Shown: positions 49,401 through 62,576 of the stretch, one piece after another
How the letters are laid out: every line of letters starts with the position of its first letter
How positions within the stretch are numbered: position 1 is the stretch's first letter
Source: Tetrahymena thermophila SB210
Lineage: Eukaryota; Ciliophora; Oligohymenophorea; Hymenostomatida; Tetrahymenidae
Reading direction: 5' to 3'
Assembly (NCBI RefSeq): GCF_000189635.1
Contig: NW_002476437.1
Span: 70,005-134,004 of the forward strand
Length of the DNA: 64,000 nt
Notes under the pieces: generated by a model
Told to the model about the DNA's origin: nothing
Database searches by the model: none
Seen by the model: the letters and a program-made list of their open reading frames with translations, nothing else
Program-made: the position numbers and the translations under genes

Positions 49401-51772
49401 TAATCCTATCCTTATAGCTAAATCATTATGGTGTGTTACACGCTTTTCAGAGGTTATTGCCTAAAAGCACACCGAATTATTCCTTCCTCTCTTTAAAGTT
49501 GCAATGTCTTGTCTTTCAAATATTCACTAATTCCCAGTTCGTTTGACTGCTGTTAAGTCGATTGGAGTGTAATTAAAGAATTTTCATAAATAAAAAACAA
49601 ATATTTAACTTTTTACAATAAAATAAATAGAATTGCTCATAAGATCAAATAATATCAATAACAATTACCTGACAGAAGCACTTGGGTATAATATGGTATT
49701 GAAGACGTTTCTATATTAGTAGATGTATTTGATATTTTAACTTATGTAAATGTTGAAACTGTGCACATTATTTTAGATACTCTTGTATATTTGAATAAGC
49801 TTTCTAAAGTTTATATTCCTGAAATAGCTAATCTAGGTGCTAGATCTATTTTATAAATTTTCACTTTGTAGCATAATGATTAAATGATTAATCGTATTAC
49901 TATGGAGCTTATTACTTAACTTTCTGAAGATCCTGTCTCTTTCAATATTATCTTCTAAAATGCCTTCTCATCTTTTATTCTTGATAGTTTTAATCTCATT
50001 AAGCATCACATTGCCGAAAACTCAAATTTAACTTAAATTAGACAACAAGATCTCTCACTTATGGCTGTAAACTTAAATCTTTATTTTTAAATCTAAATTT
50101 TTCATTCATTCAATCATTATTTTAATAGAGTATATTTGATGTAACCAGCATTTTTGTCAAGAACTGCTAAGATAACAATGCAAAGGAAAGTTTAATCAAA
50201 CTCTTACCTCCTCTTCTTAACCTTATGATTGTCAACGAAGAATGCACATTATAATAACATGCCTCAATTTGCCTAAAAAATTTCATTAAAGTTGCTGACC
50301 AATATATAATTAAAAAGTAATTATTATAAGATATTTATTGTTTAATTTACCTTAATTACTTAATAAAGTTCTTCTTAATTTTTTTAAAATGCAGTTTGGA
50401 TTTAATATTTTTTAAAAATATTGCTTTTTAAAAGATTAAACAATAAAAAATATTGCTTTTTAATAAATTACATTAATTAAATATTTTATTTCTAAAATAT
50501 AGTCAATTAGTAAAGGATGTTCTTTAAGTTATTATGAAGTTACTATAAGTACCTACAAACTCTTAATTTGAAAGTAATTCAACTTACTCAGGAAATCTCT
50601 GCATGATAGCATTCCACAATGTATTAAACTAATTATATTATTTATTAAATATTAACCAAATCAATTATTAAATAGCTTCTTGGTGGTTCTGCTGATCCTG
50701 AAATATTAAAATAAGTAATTTATAAGATTTTTAGGTCAAAGCTAGCTACTACTGTTCAAGGTTTAGTTTTAGTATGGGCTCGTATGATTATTAACAATCC
50801 CATTGAATCAGTTAATTTCCTTTACTCATTCAGTGTTGAAAACAGATTTGCTTTGAAAGTTTTAATTGACAAGTGGTTATTACAATAGGCTGCTTTTAGA
50901 GGAAAATATACTAAAAACACAACTTTGTTGGCATTGACTAAACTTTTCTTGTTAAAAGATAATAGAATTGAAACTTTAGTTGCTATTGCTTACAATCCTT
51001 CTCATTAAAACGTTGGACATGGTAATTTATTTATTAAGATTTTTGAAACTTATTTAACTTTTTTTAATGATTTAGATGTAAGTGCTCCACTTAAAATTTT
51101 AAGTACATTGATTAGAGGATTAGATAACGAGATGATCCCTCAAAGAAAAGAATAGGACTATATAAGAGATGCTTAAAATTACATAAAAGACGGTGAAGAC
51201 GAGCGTTTAGAAGTTGATGATGACGAAAATGGAGATTATAATGACTAATTCTAAGAAGAAAATGAAGGAAAAGTTGAAGTTGATATGAATATTATCCACG
51301 ATGAAGAAGAAAATCAACCAAGACAGTTTGCAGTAAAATAAATTTTTTTTAAGTTTAATCAAAAAGATTAAATTTTTTTTAAAAATCAAGGTTGGTGGAG
51401 AAAAAGCAGGCGGATTAGCAGAATTTGAAACAGGATCAACAAATTATATGACTGAAGGTTTTGAATTTGGTTATGATGATGGCGAAGAATGTGATGAAAC
51501 AACTGAAGAAGATCTTGAATATTTGAAAGACCAATATATATAAGTAAATACAGCTGTAAGTTATTTAAATTTGTATTAAAGTGATAAATAAAATAATACT
51601 TAATTTTAATAAATAGGAAATGCTTAAATAATTCTTTAATGACCTTGCTAAAAACGATCCTAAGTACTTCGCTCAATGCTTGAAGCACTTATTAAAAGAG
51701 GATATAAATCTATTATAAAAATATATCAATCTTAAAAATATTGAACAGCTACATTCTTAATAAATATACTGA
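46452..51772 (+). CDS. Importin-beta family karyopherin, importin-9/Kap114-like
   Basis: A multi-exon gene of roughly 1,000 residues. Exon 1 (46452-46718) begins MDSNSVSQQDMLTVLNVYQQ and has the N-terminal karyopherin block NMQMRIYIGALIKNMLREYW. Long introns follow, about 415 and 350 bases, then short ones. HEAT-repeat sequence is readable throughout: LIITEIMVFDGVELWASSLK, IMNVIFRDFTYYARNAIAIR, HAWKKREVGLLLLGSFSDDI, QFPVRLTAVKSIGV. Near the C-terminus is a long acidic insert (DGEDERLEVDDDENGDYNDQ, DEEENQPRQFA, DDGEECDETTEEDLEYLKDQ), then FFNDLAKNDPKYF and the stop at 51772. The acidic loop and layout fit importin-9/Kap114, nuclear import receptors for histones H2A-H2B. The exact family member is inferred; other importins also carry acidic loops. 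Confidence 0.82.
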
Positions 51773-52429
51773 GTTTAAATATAATGAATGAGTCTTATTT
51801 TATATAAAAATAAATATTTGAAACAGAAACACTTAAAAAATAAATTAATGATTTCATAAATATCTTCTAAAATTTTAATTCCCTTTATTAAAATATGATT
51901 AAACAAAATAGTTTATAATGCATATAGATAGCTCTACTTTCAGAAATTTTATTTCTGATTTTATCTAATTGAAGATGGTTGTTTTTATAGGTAGATACAT
52001 ACATACATACATACAAACATACATAAATAAATAAGTGTATACAAATATCAACCATACATCATCTTTTTATGGAATTTAAATTAAAATTAAAATTAATTTA
52101 TAATAACTTAAATAAAATATCATTTTGTAATATACTTATTTTATATTTGTACAAATTTAATTAAAAAATTATAAACTATTTTCATTTTAGCAAAAGCATT
52201 AAAAAGTTAATTTTTATTCTAAGCATCATTTTATATATGAAAAAATTAATTATAAGTATAACTATTTTATACTAATAAATCTTAATTAATATTTATTGAT
52301 CAATTTATTTATAAAAATAAATATTTAAATATATTTCACAGAAATTAAATAAATATGGAGGAGTGTTTTATTTATTTGAATAGAATTGGTCACTATCAAG
52401 ATTTTTTAAGATGTATGTACAAATTAATT
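51773..52429. other. Intergenic, convergent 3' ends
   Basis: About 650 AT-rich bases between the 3' ends of the importin and RING genes. They contain a CATA microsatellite at about 51994-52024 and no gene. Confidence 0.55.
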
Positions 52430-53942
52430 TCATTTTGAATTTTTATTAAGTGCCCTATTAATAATATAAAAATATTTATAATTATTAGAAATAAAACTAA
52501 ACTTAAAAAGATTACTTGCATTTATTTTTAGTAACACAATAGCAACAAGCCCATGAAGCTAAATGATTTTTAATTTAGATAACTGTATTGTGTTCTTTAT
52601 GGCAAAAGAACGCACATGACTAGCAAATCCAGTTTAAATTACATTATACACATGTGTAGTAATCTACTGTAGTATTTTATTAAAATTTATAGGTTAAGCA
52701 GGTAGGAGGTTTATCAGAATTGCTTGGAATATTTCCTTAAATAATAATAGTAGATCCTTATTATATTTATAATTGAACAAAAGCTTCTTAAGATGTAAGA
52801 TTTCTTACTTAAGCAGTAATTCCACTTTACTAAACAAATTATATTAAATTTTACTCATCTTTAAAATTTTCCTTGCTTATTTTGTTTATCTATTCTTCAT
52901 TATCAGCAGCCAAAGGTAAACATATAACAAAAATTTTACTTAAATCTAATTTTTATTCATCAATTGGATCATTATTTTTTTTAAATATTTAAATTAATGT
53001 TTGCTTAAAATCTGAAATCTAATCATAAGGTTTCAAAATAAAGCTTTCTAAGTAAAGGTTCTTTTTAGGAATAATTAATTTGACTCTTAAATCTAGTATA
53101 TCGGGTTTAGGTAAAGATGTTTTCAGATACTTATTTAAGTTTTCTATTAAATGATTTTAGATTTCATTTTATTCTTAATCTAATTTTATTATTTTTTAAT
53201 TCTCGAATTGCTAACTCTGTGCTCGAATTTAGTCAGATAACTAAGAAATATTTTATTAAATTATTAAATTAAATTATTTTACTAATGAATAAATGTTCTC
53301 ACCTAATTCTAAAGTTACAATTAATTTTCAAGTTACTTCTCAATTATTTTTTTCTTTTCTTAAAATATTTAATTTATTTCTTTGAATTTAGACTCATAAA
53401 GTAAAATGATTTCCCTCAAATTATCTTTGAAAATCTATTAAAATGTAAATATAAATTTATAAATAAAAATTTTTTTGATTGATTAGAATTTATTTACACT
53501 TAATATTGGACTTTCTTAGTTTTCTTAGTCTCTTTTATTAAAAGCTCTATTTATTATGCTATTTTTGTACTCCTCTTAAGCCTTCAAAATCACATCTTAA
53601 ATTTATATTTTAACATAAAATAAAATAATATTTATCTAATTAAATACTTTTCAAATTATCAAAATGATAATTCTTTATCACTTCATTTTCTTTTAAATCT
53701 GTTGAACAGAATGGGCATCTATGATGTCTATTAATTGATTCAAATATACATTCCTAAAAATAATTAATGAAAACATTTACAGTCAAACCAAACTAAATAT
53801 TATAAATATTATCAACTTTGCAAAAAACATGACCGCATTTAGTTATATGAGCTTGCTTAATGTACAGCTAGCACACTGTGCATTCAAATTCTTTTAGTAA
53901 ACTCTAACCCTTTTGAGAATTAATTAAAAATATTTTGATCAT
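52430..53942 (-). CDS. RING E3 ligase-like protein with C-terminal UBR-type zinc finger
   Basis: At least six exons; the last is a short one ending at TGA 52430. A C3HC4 RING begins at about residue 19 and spans an intron: ECTVCQLYIKQAHITKCGHV, then FCKECIFESINRHHRCPFCS. A coiled coil follows (KEINQIFQEKKKIIEKQLEN). Next is a ubiquitin-like or alpha/beta segment (LDLRVKLIIPKKNLYLESF, SDFKQTLIQIFKK). The C-terminus has a Cys/His cluster (TCLTYKFQQNTTVDYYTCVQ, CNLNWICQSCAFFCHKEHNT, SWACCYCVTKNKCK) that fits the UBR-box pattern. RING proteins pass ubiquitin from E2 to substrate; a UBR-type finger often recognises N-degrons. The start at 53942 is the first ATG in the RING frame. An overlapping frame, 54012-53884, lies just upstream. 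Confidence 0.75.
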
Positions 53943-54295
53943 AACTTCTATTTAAATTTATTACTTCTACTGTAAAAGGGATTGATCTATCTGCTTCTAA
54001 TTCTAAATCCATTTATTACTAATTCAACTGTTTACCTATGCTTTCTGATAATTATCTTCTTCTTTTTGCTAAAGTTTTTATACAGATATTTTATTTTATT
54101 AGAAGACCTTAAAAATTGAAAATATTTATAATATTAATTGTAGTTAAGATTAATTTTTATCTTTGATATTATTCTTTTAAATTCTATCAATAACAATCAT
54201 CAGATCTATCAAATCAATATTAAAACATCAAAAAATTTTTTTTTCTTTCTAATAGACATTGATAGACAAAGCGAATTAAATATAGATTAAAGATA
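53943..54295. other. Short intergenic region with an overlapping upstream frame
   Basis: Spacer between the start of the RING gene and the 3' end of the membrane-protein gene. A 43-codon minus-strand frame (54012-53884, beginning MDLELEADRSIPFTVEV) overlaps the RING start in another frame. It may be an upstream ORF or a mis-read N-terminus. Confidence 0.45.
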
Positions 54296-55522
54296 TCAGA
54301 TTCTTTTCAATAAAAACAAGATATTTTATATTTTAAATGAAAAAACGCTTATTTTTTACAAAATAAATAAATAATATTTTGAATAAACAAATTAAAGCAT
54401 TTTTATATTAAAAATACTGAATTATCTAAGAAATTATTTTATAAATTAGTTTAAATTAATATAAAGATCAACTGTAGTGAAGACATGCAATATAAAAAAA
54501 GACATATAAAAGGTAAAGAAAGCATCCCTAAGTCTTAGCCTTATTATATTTTTCTTACCTAAATAAAATAGCAGTTGTATAAAAAGTCTTACTAAATATA
54601 AAGAGAGGGAGTAAGTACCTAGATAATTTTATAAACAAATGTTTTAAATACACCAATCATTTTAAATTGTCAATAAAATTTACACAATCGATTTTGCTTT
54701 TGTAGCTTCTACAATTGAATAGAGATAAATGTAAGCCATAATTAAAACCATTACTCTAAAGCAATCATGCTTTCCTAAAAGTTCAAAAATTGTCACTCTT
54801 GTTGAGGTTTTTTTTTCTTTTGTATCTTCAATTTTCCCTTATTGTGTTTGCATATCATTAGTTTACTTTTTATCTGAATCATTCTACTGTTTAGGCTTTT
54901 TTACTTGTATGGATGATGTTTGAGTGATAGAATAAACTATAAACAACAAGTTTAAAGGAGAAAATTTTACAACTATATCGATATTAAATTCCATTGTAAT
55001 GATAAGACTACTCATCAAAACAACTAAAGGTACAACTACCAGATTGAAAATAGCTTCAGAAAAACCCAATTTGCTTCTGAAGACTAAACCAAAAATAATT
55101 AAGACAAAAAGCCCAATATAGTAAAGGATAAAAGCATAAAATTCATAAATATAATTGCAAATATTTAATGACGATAAAATCAAAGCAAACCAAAGACAGA
55201 AAGTAGATATTTTATCATAATATTGTTTAAACCTAAACTAAAATTCTTCTATTAAAATTTTATTCATATGGATAGCTCCACACACAATCATTAAAAGGAT
55301 AAAGCTTTTGAAACCAGCTATATTAATTGTTCCATATTATTTTTATTTACATTCATCAGTTATTTATAATCCACTTAACTCCTTTTAGAAGTCTGACTAA
55401 CTGTAGATATGAAGCATACGCAAGAAAAAAGTTATAACTTTATCAATTGGTAGTAAACATTTGTTAGATATTAGGGGAAATATAATCCCTAATACTATAT
55501 GAAATAATTTCATCCAAAACAT
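54296..55522 (-). CDS. Polytopic membrane protein, unknown
   Basis: A frame of 408 residues with no TGA, starting MFWMKLFHIVLGIIFPLIS. About eight hydrophobic segments are seen, among them FKSFILLMIVCGAIHM, STFCLWFALILSSLNICNY, AFILYYIGLFVLIIFGLVF, AIFNLVVVPLVVLMSSLIIT, LNLLFIVYSITQ, MVLIMAYIYLYSIVEA and AFFTFYMSFFILHVF. A charged loop (KPKQQNDSDKKQTNDMQTQQ) lies in the middle. Introns are not needed, though the last 80 codons are very AT-rich and could hide one. It lies directly downstream of the large PAS membrane protein on the same strand, but with a 630-base gap and its own start. Not recognised. Confidence 0.65.
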
Positions 55523-56152
55523 CTCTTACTAATTCACCAATCTCTTAATTGTTATTTATATTTAGTTGAACTTAATTTGCAAATAAAGAATAATAAAGAT
55601 TTTTATTAAATATAAAAAATATCAAACATAAATATGAAGATAGATGAGAAAAAATAAATTTTGCAGACTTACAAAAAATATTTTTTTTTTAATATTAAAA
55701 TAAGTATAAATGTATTAATAAATAAATTGATATAATTTAATTCAATCTTATTTTATTTTTTTTGAAAAATGTAAAACTTTAAATAATTTTAGAAGTCTTT
55801 TAAAGTAAAAATTATTCATATCTTTATTAATTTTTAAAAAAGTATATTTCCTTAAAACCTAGGCTTCTCCAGGATAGCTTAAAACTGAAGCCAAGAGAAA
55901 GGGTTAATAAAATAAATATTTTGTATTTTAAAGAGTCTTTTATTAGTATATTATGTATTTTATAAAATTAATTGTTGATTTGATCATTTTGTGGTATATT
56001 TTTATTTAATAATATAAAAAAGATTAAATACAATCAAAAAAAGTTAATATAAAATTTTTAATTTGATATTAAAAAAATTGAAAAATAAGGAAGATAAAAA
56101 TATATATAAACAATATGATAAAATATATTTTGAATAAATTATTAATTCTAAT
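55523..56152. other. Intergenic, no gene seen
   Basis: AT-rich spacer of about 630 bases between two minus-strand membrane-protein genes. A TTGAGGTTT-like purine/pyrimidine run and a short less AT-rich patch near 55855-55905 (CCTAGGCTTCTCCAGGATAG) stand out, but no gene is supported. Confidence 0.5.
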
Positions 56153-59100
56153 TCATATTTTTTTTATGAATTTTAACATTTACAATGTACTCTCTTCTTA
56201 GATTTTACTATTAGGAAAGCATGTCAAGCCAAAATTTATGTTCATTAATCTCATAATGTTTATTTTATACATTGAAAAAGCCATGATTATAAATAGAAAT
56301 ACCATGAAGATACCAAAAATTAAAAAGTAGAGTAAATGAGTTTTTTAAAAATCGCTATAAAAATTGTTGTAATCACTGATACTTATATTGACTATTTCTT
56401 GTATAAAATTAGTAGTGTTTAAATAATTCATCAAAACAAGCTCAGTAAATAAAGTTGTAGAGTAATACTAAGTTAGTACTTGTTATTATTGATAAAAAGG
56501 GATATTACCTAAAAGAAATTCATTATTATTTAAAAATTATAAATAGTTTGAAATTAAGCTTGCAAGACCTTTATCATATATCTTTTAAGTATATTCAGAT
56601 ACTTGATTACATAACTATTATTTTGAGTAATATTAGCATAAACTCTTAGTGTAAAGTTAATTCATAGCTTCATTATTTGAGTTTGTTATTGATGAAAGCT
56701 CATTTAACTCTTATTAAAATTAAGTTAAGAAGTTTGAAACATTTTTGAAACTCAGTTGATAGTCTTGATTTAATTGAGCAATATCAAGATTAGGAAAGTA
56801 TTAATTTTAAGATTTAAATAAAGGAAAGTTGATCAAAAGAGACCAGTCTATGAGCATACTATTGAAAGAGGGAAGGGTTTATTAAGAGAATTCAAAGAAA
56901 TGCAAATATTTATCTGACTGATTTGAATATTATTTGATGATCACAGTAAAAATCGAAAAATAAACAAATCCTAATAAAGAGATAATAATGAAATAACAGA
57001 TTTGTCTATAATTCTTTATTTTTTAGTTCTTAATCTTTGATGAAATTGGCTGTCTTTAAGTTTTTAGGAAGTTACTTGATTTTATTGATTTCTTTAAAGC
57101 TTCATTTAAAGTCTGCTAATCGCTTATCATAAAATTTTTATAGACCCATTACTCATTTTTACTTTAAATGTATTTCAGTACATCGCTTAATTTTGTAGAT
57201 TCTTATAGGCATTCACTTTCTGTCATTCTAGCAATCAAAATAAGTACTCTCTCTTAATAGCTATTTATTTACCTTAAAAATGGGAAAAAGCAGATGATAA
57301 AAAAGAAGAATACTATTATATATGAACCAATAAAGAAATCAACTCTCCAATCTAGAGTATTTGACAGGTCTCTAAAGTTACTAAAAGAATTAGAAAGTAA
57401 AGATTTATCTAAATTTTAATTTATTATAGAGTTTTTAGATAAATAAAAGAATTAATCATTTTGCAATTTATTAGAATTTTTGCCTAATTAAAGCACTTGA
57501 GTAACACTGTTTAAATTATAGTATTTTAATTCTGCTAAAGATTTGCGCTCCATCTGCTAATTACTGAATTTATAAACATAAAAATAAAATTTTAGAATAT
57601 AAAAAAAAACAATTTTACTTAAAAGAAAAGATGCCAACATCATACAATGAGTTTTAGCTAAATTAAAAATTAAGATATTATTGAAGTATTCTTGGAAAGA
57701 TTTGCCCATAATTATTTGAAATATTAGTAATTTAATTTTAAACACTAGTTGAATATTATCCACTAATTAATCCAATTTGGATAGCATATAAATTTATTGA
57801 GTTTAATATTTAAATTTATACTGAAGTATCATCTATTAGAGCTATTTAATTGAAAGTTAAATCATCCTTTAACTTCGAATATTAAGTGATTATTCCAAGG
57901 CTAAGAGCAATTTGCAATGAAATAAATATAATAATAAAGAAAACTATATTATAAAAAGAATAAAACTAAGAATTAAATTATTAAATTAAATAATTTACCA
58001 AAAAATATTTTTAATTTATAAAATATGCTGGGCAAGTGAAACGAATAAGCGATACTTTAGAATAGGTACACACCATAACTCTTAGAACTCTGTGATGAGA
58101 TGTGAGAAAAAGATCTTATTTAATTATTAGTTTTTGGTTCTTGAGTTGATTTGCCGTTTTTTCTAACAGTGGTTGTTCCTTTTTTAGTAATTGAAGATTG
58201 ATCTACATCAACTACATCTTCTTCATATTCCATATCCATAGCTATATTACTGCTTATAGTTTCGGGATTTTAAAAAATTTTATCTTATTTTTCTTCGTTG
58301 AAGGCTTCTTGCCTTTCTTTTAAAAACAAAGCAATGCCTCTTTGTAAATTAGATTAAGTATTTGTTGTTGATACTTTATTTTTTATTCGTTACCAAAGAC
58401 TAAGTTTTGGCTTAGGAGAAGGAGATTTTGCTGTTAGCGAGGATGAAGCTAAGCTATTTTGATGTAAAAATAAATTTTTTATTTTGATTTTTTCCTCATC
58501 AGGTCTTTCGGATTCATCAATCGAAAATTTAGGTTCAAAATCTTTAGAAGCAGTTTTCACTATTGGTTTATTATCTTTACTAAATTGTGGCCCTAGTAAA
58601 CGTTTTAATGGGCTTAGAACTTCATAGCTATGGCTAGAATTATGAATATTATTAGTAATCTTTGAAATTTAAAGTTTATTATTTTCTATTTTTGAGGATA
58701 ATTCAATATTCTAATTAGAAGTCATATATGTCTCATTGTTTAAATTGATTAAACTCTTTTCGACACCATAAATATTTTACTAAGATATGACATGATTTTT
58801 ATCTGATAAGTGAGAGAAACTCGAAAGATATCTTGATTTTCTTTCTCCGATCTTATTATTAATTTCAGGGCTTAAATTTAAATTTTATGATAAATGCTTA
58901 TCTAAACTTGTAGAACTTTAATTAAAATGATCATTTTCTTACTCTGTCTGTAACTTTCTCTTTCTCATATAAGGAGTACCTTACAGCGTTGAATTACTAG
59001 GAGTATTTACTTAATTAATCATCAATCTCTAATTAGATTACTGTTAAGCTATATAAATAAAATAATTAAAATTCTGAATTTTAAATTAAGTTTTTTCCAA

Positions 59101-62100
59101 GTTAGTTGTTATATGTAAAAAAATATTTACTTGCTAATTTAAATACATCATAAAATGATATTCTTCGGTTAGTGAAAGCCTTGTGTGGAGATAGGGCATC
59201 TCCTTTTCTTTTTCTTTGCTTTTTAGGGGAATTTATTTCAAGACTATCTTTTCTATCGATTTCAGAAGTAATACGACTTGACTCATTAATTTAAATTATG
59301 TAAAATTCTTCAGTAATTTTCTTCTTATCTTGCATATGCTTGAGGGATTATTTGATTATATTATACTTTATTTTAGTTTCTGAAGCTAAACTTTCTTTGC
59401 TCCACTCCTATTAAAATAAAAAAGTTTTTTATAAATACTTTGAAAAAACCAATAAATTTATTTTTTTATTACAATCAAATTTTCTTTATAGAAATTCTAA
59501 TATAATTCAATTATTTCTTCTGTATCTTAATGCTAAAAGATAGAAGTCTAGAGAGAAGTTTAAGATAATCCTTTACTTTTTTCTGAAATAAAATATTGAT
59601 TTGCCTTAAACTGGTTTTGGAGTTCAAAAATACTCTCAGGTATTTTTATTACTCCTTATTGGTTTTGAGCAATTGTTTCTATAGAAGAATTCAAATCAAA
59701 TTTTTCTAACCCTTCTTCTTCACTAATTTATTATTAATGCTTTAATATAATATCTGATACTTCAGGTAAAATCATGTAAAAGGATATTTTTTGCATAACA
59801 TCAAAAGCATCTATGTTTATCTTTTAATTTAAATATAATTTTATTGTTTAAAAAAAATATCAAATATAATTTTTAAAACCTTTTTTTATTTGAAGCTTTT
59901 ATTTTATTCAGCTGTTTTGAAAACATCTTCATAAATTAATTGGGTTAACCCAAGAATCTATCCTTTAATATTAATTACAAATAACTCTTTAGCATTTTCT
60001 AGCTTCAAAATAGATCCATATAAACAAAAATCATCTCTATATTCAAAAATGTTTTCTACAGAAATACTTATTGGGAAAATAAATCCTTCGCTATTTAAGG
60101 CATAGCTAAAATGACTTTATTTAATTAGTGGCGAGTAGCTTCGCCTGATATAATTTTGCATTAAGCTATTATGGATTTGCTATAAAAATTAAGGCATAAA
60201 TTAATCGATATACTAAAGATTTAAATCAGTATTTTATGAATAACCAAAAAAGTTATTGATTCTTTTACTATTTAGACTTATAATCTTTCCACGTTCTTTC
60301 GAGTAACTGACTATCACAGATAATATATTACCTTTCAAAATATTTAAGGTATTAAGTACAGCTTAATTTAAAAGATAATCTCTTTTTTTTAACTCTAAAA
60401 TCAATTCTTCGTATTTTGTTGACTCTTAAATCCTGTTTAAAACAATACCCTCATAGATAGATAGAATCTTTTGTTAAAATTTTTTATTTAGTTTTTATAA
60501 ATTGGAAATTTATTTATCTTACTTTTAAAATATAAACATTTTATGATGTCCTTTTGCCTTGACTTGTCTAATAGCTAAAAGAAATATTACTACCTAAATA
60601 CGTTTTTAATTTAATTGTCACATTGGTAGCAATATTACTCATGCGTGTAATTTTATCTCCAAACAAAGATATTTTTTCAAAGCCAGCTCTCATTTATTCA
60701 TAAAGGTTAGCTTTTAGATCAACAAATTATGAGATGAGTGGTAATATTTTGGTTTTAATTTTATCTGAATAAATGAAATCAGAAAGTTCTAGTTTGGTTA
60801 TATCTTCATCAATTCTGGTTGAATAAACTTGTGTTTGATCCTTTAATTCTTTCAATTTGTTTTATTAGTGAAGTAAAATCATTTCTTCAATTCTAGCTGA
60901 AAAAATATTTTAAATACAATCAAAATAAAAGCTTATCTGATTGGTATGCTACGACATTAAATACTTTAACTCATAATATGCTTTTACAGGGTTATTTCTG
61001 TACTTTGCTATAAAAGAAATGTATTTTAGAGATAAATGCTCAAACAAATCTTGATTTTCCCTAACCTATTTTTACTTCAAACTAAATAAAAACATGCTCT
61101 CAATAAATTTTAAGACATCTTCTTTTATTATGCTATTTTCAGTATTTTTAAAGGAAGTTTATTAACACTAGCAATTGTAATTTTAGCAAAATTATTTATG
61201 ATAAATTAACACTTCGAACAATCTAAATTATGCTTCTTCACTCTTTTTATTGTTTTCTAAGAGATTGAATATTTCTTCTAAGTATTAATCTATCTTCTTG
61301 TAGTGTCTGTTAATAAATTATAATGTTAAGATATGATGAACAATAAGAAAAAGATTAAAATCTGCATTTCAAATGTAAAAATTAAAATTTATCCAATTTA
61401 TATTTCTTTATTTAAATAAAGTTAACAAGGTTATTTTACATTTAATTAGTATTTTATTATATAAAACTAACTAAAATTTTATCGTTTTTGATAGAATCAT
61501 TTCTTCATAGTTATTTTAAATTTAGTATTTATTCACTAAATTTTTTAAAATAATAAAAAAATGTATGTTTACTCTTTGAAATTGGTTGAATTGATTCTTA
61601 TAATTTTTTCATATGAAAAATTTAAGAATACAATAAATGCTGAGCTAAGAATGACCAAATATAGCACAAAGTAATAAAATACATCAGTGTCATAAATGTA
61701 GTCAGTTTCATTCAAAATAATGATTGTAATTATTCCAACTGTAAATGCTGCCACACAACAAGAGTACATTTTCATTATGTCTTAATTATAGTAAGGTTTA
61801 TATAAGTATATATCTACTATCATTAGCAATATTAAAAAACACATCAATATTTCTTTAAATAACAATATTTTATTCAAATTTAAATAGTAAAGAAATATAA
61901 CAGAAGCACGACATACTAAAACTAAAATTTATATAAAGTTAAACTTTCTTCTTAGGTAATCTTTACTCCCAAATTCATTATTCCTGAATAGAAATATAGC
62001 TACTGTAGCTGTAGCAATCGAAAAGAAAAATCCAATATATCCAAGGACAAATATAACAGGGCTTACGTTAGAGCAATTTTTATTTCTCATAATTTTCAAG

Positions 62101-62576
62101 AAGGAATAATTATTACAACTCAGCATAGTGATATTTATTTCCAAATATGGAGAGAAAAATATCCACCAATAAAATGTAAAAAAAATATTGAGGTATTGAT
62201 TTACAATTTAGAAAATCCGTTTGTTTTTTGAAAACCATAATTATTTCTTTTTTCTTAAATAAGTGTAAACACCAACGTAAATGTAGTAGAAGTACATACT
62301 CAATTAAAATATTCCAAAAAAAAGTAAAGTTAACAAATCTTCTCCTTTATAATAAAGTAAATAAGTCCCTGTGGACAATTCATTGACTCTACCTATAAAT
62401 TTTGCTTTTTCTTCTTTTAAAGCCTTTTTTTCTTGAGTAGAAAACAAGTATCCAGCTATTTAGTTAAAATATATAATGACGATAGCATAATAAATAATTT
62501 TTGGAATCAAAAAGGATGGCTTATCCTCCATAATTTCTAAAATAGTGCTTAAGTATTCTCTAAACTACTTCTTCAT
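56153..62576 (-). CDS. Large PAS-domain transmembrane protein
   Basis: A multi-exon gene of roughly 1,900 residues starting MKKQFREYLSTILEIMEDKP. The N-terminal third is a membrane domain with about 8-10 helices (AIVIIYFNQIAGYLFS, VIFVLGYIGFFFSIATATVA, LILLMIVDIYLY, YFVLYLVILSSAFIVFL). Next come helical soluble parts (LFEHLSLKYISFIAKYRNNP, VKAYYELKYLMSQ) and PAS-like domains (IISLNSKRINNFFGYSQNTD, ELFVINIKGQILGLTQLIYE). A long S/N/K-rich linker follows. The C-terminus has a second membrane module (FFIIIFISLQIALSLGII, VDFFIGSYIIVFFFFIICFF, LLYFLIFGIFMVFLFIIMAF) flanking a QIFPRILQQYLN-type external region. This is the architecture of the large ciliate PAS membrane-protein family. Introns at 57944-57998 and about 57562-57616 join the C-terminal frames. 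Probable role: sensing or signalling at a membrane; ligand unknown. Confidence 0.78.

Noticed and set aside
51207-51688. Minus-strand open frames opposite the importin acidic loop
   Set aside because: They are antisense to acidic exons with clear coding on the plus strand.
58074-58076. Separate gene starting at 58076 (MVCTYSKVSLIRF...)
   Set aside because: The large PAS gene reads through here in another frame and continues across the intron 57944-57998 into sequence that fits the same protein. A second intron near 57562-57616 then joins it to the C-terminal membrane module.
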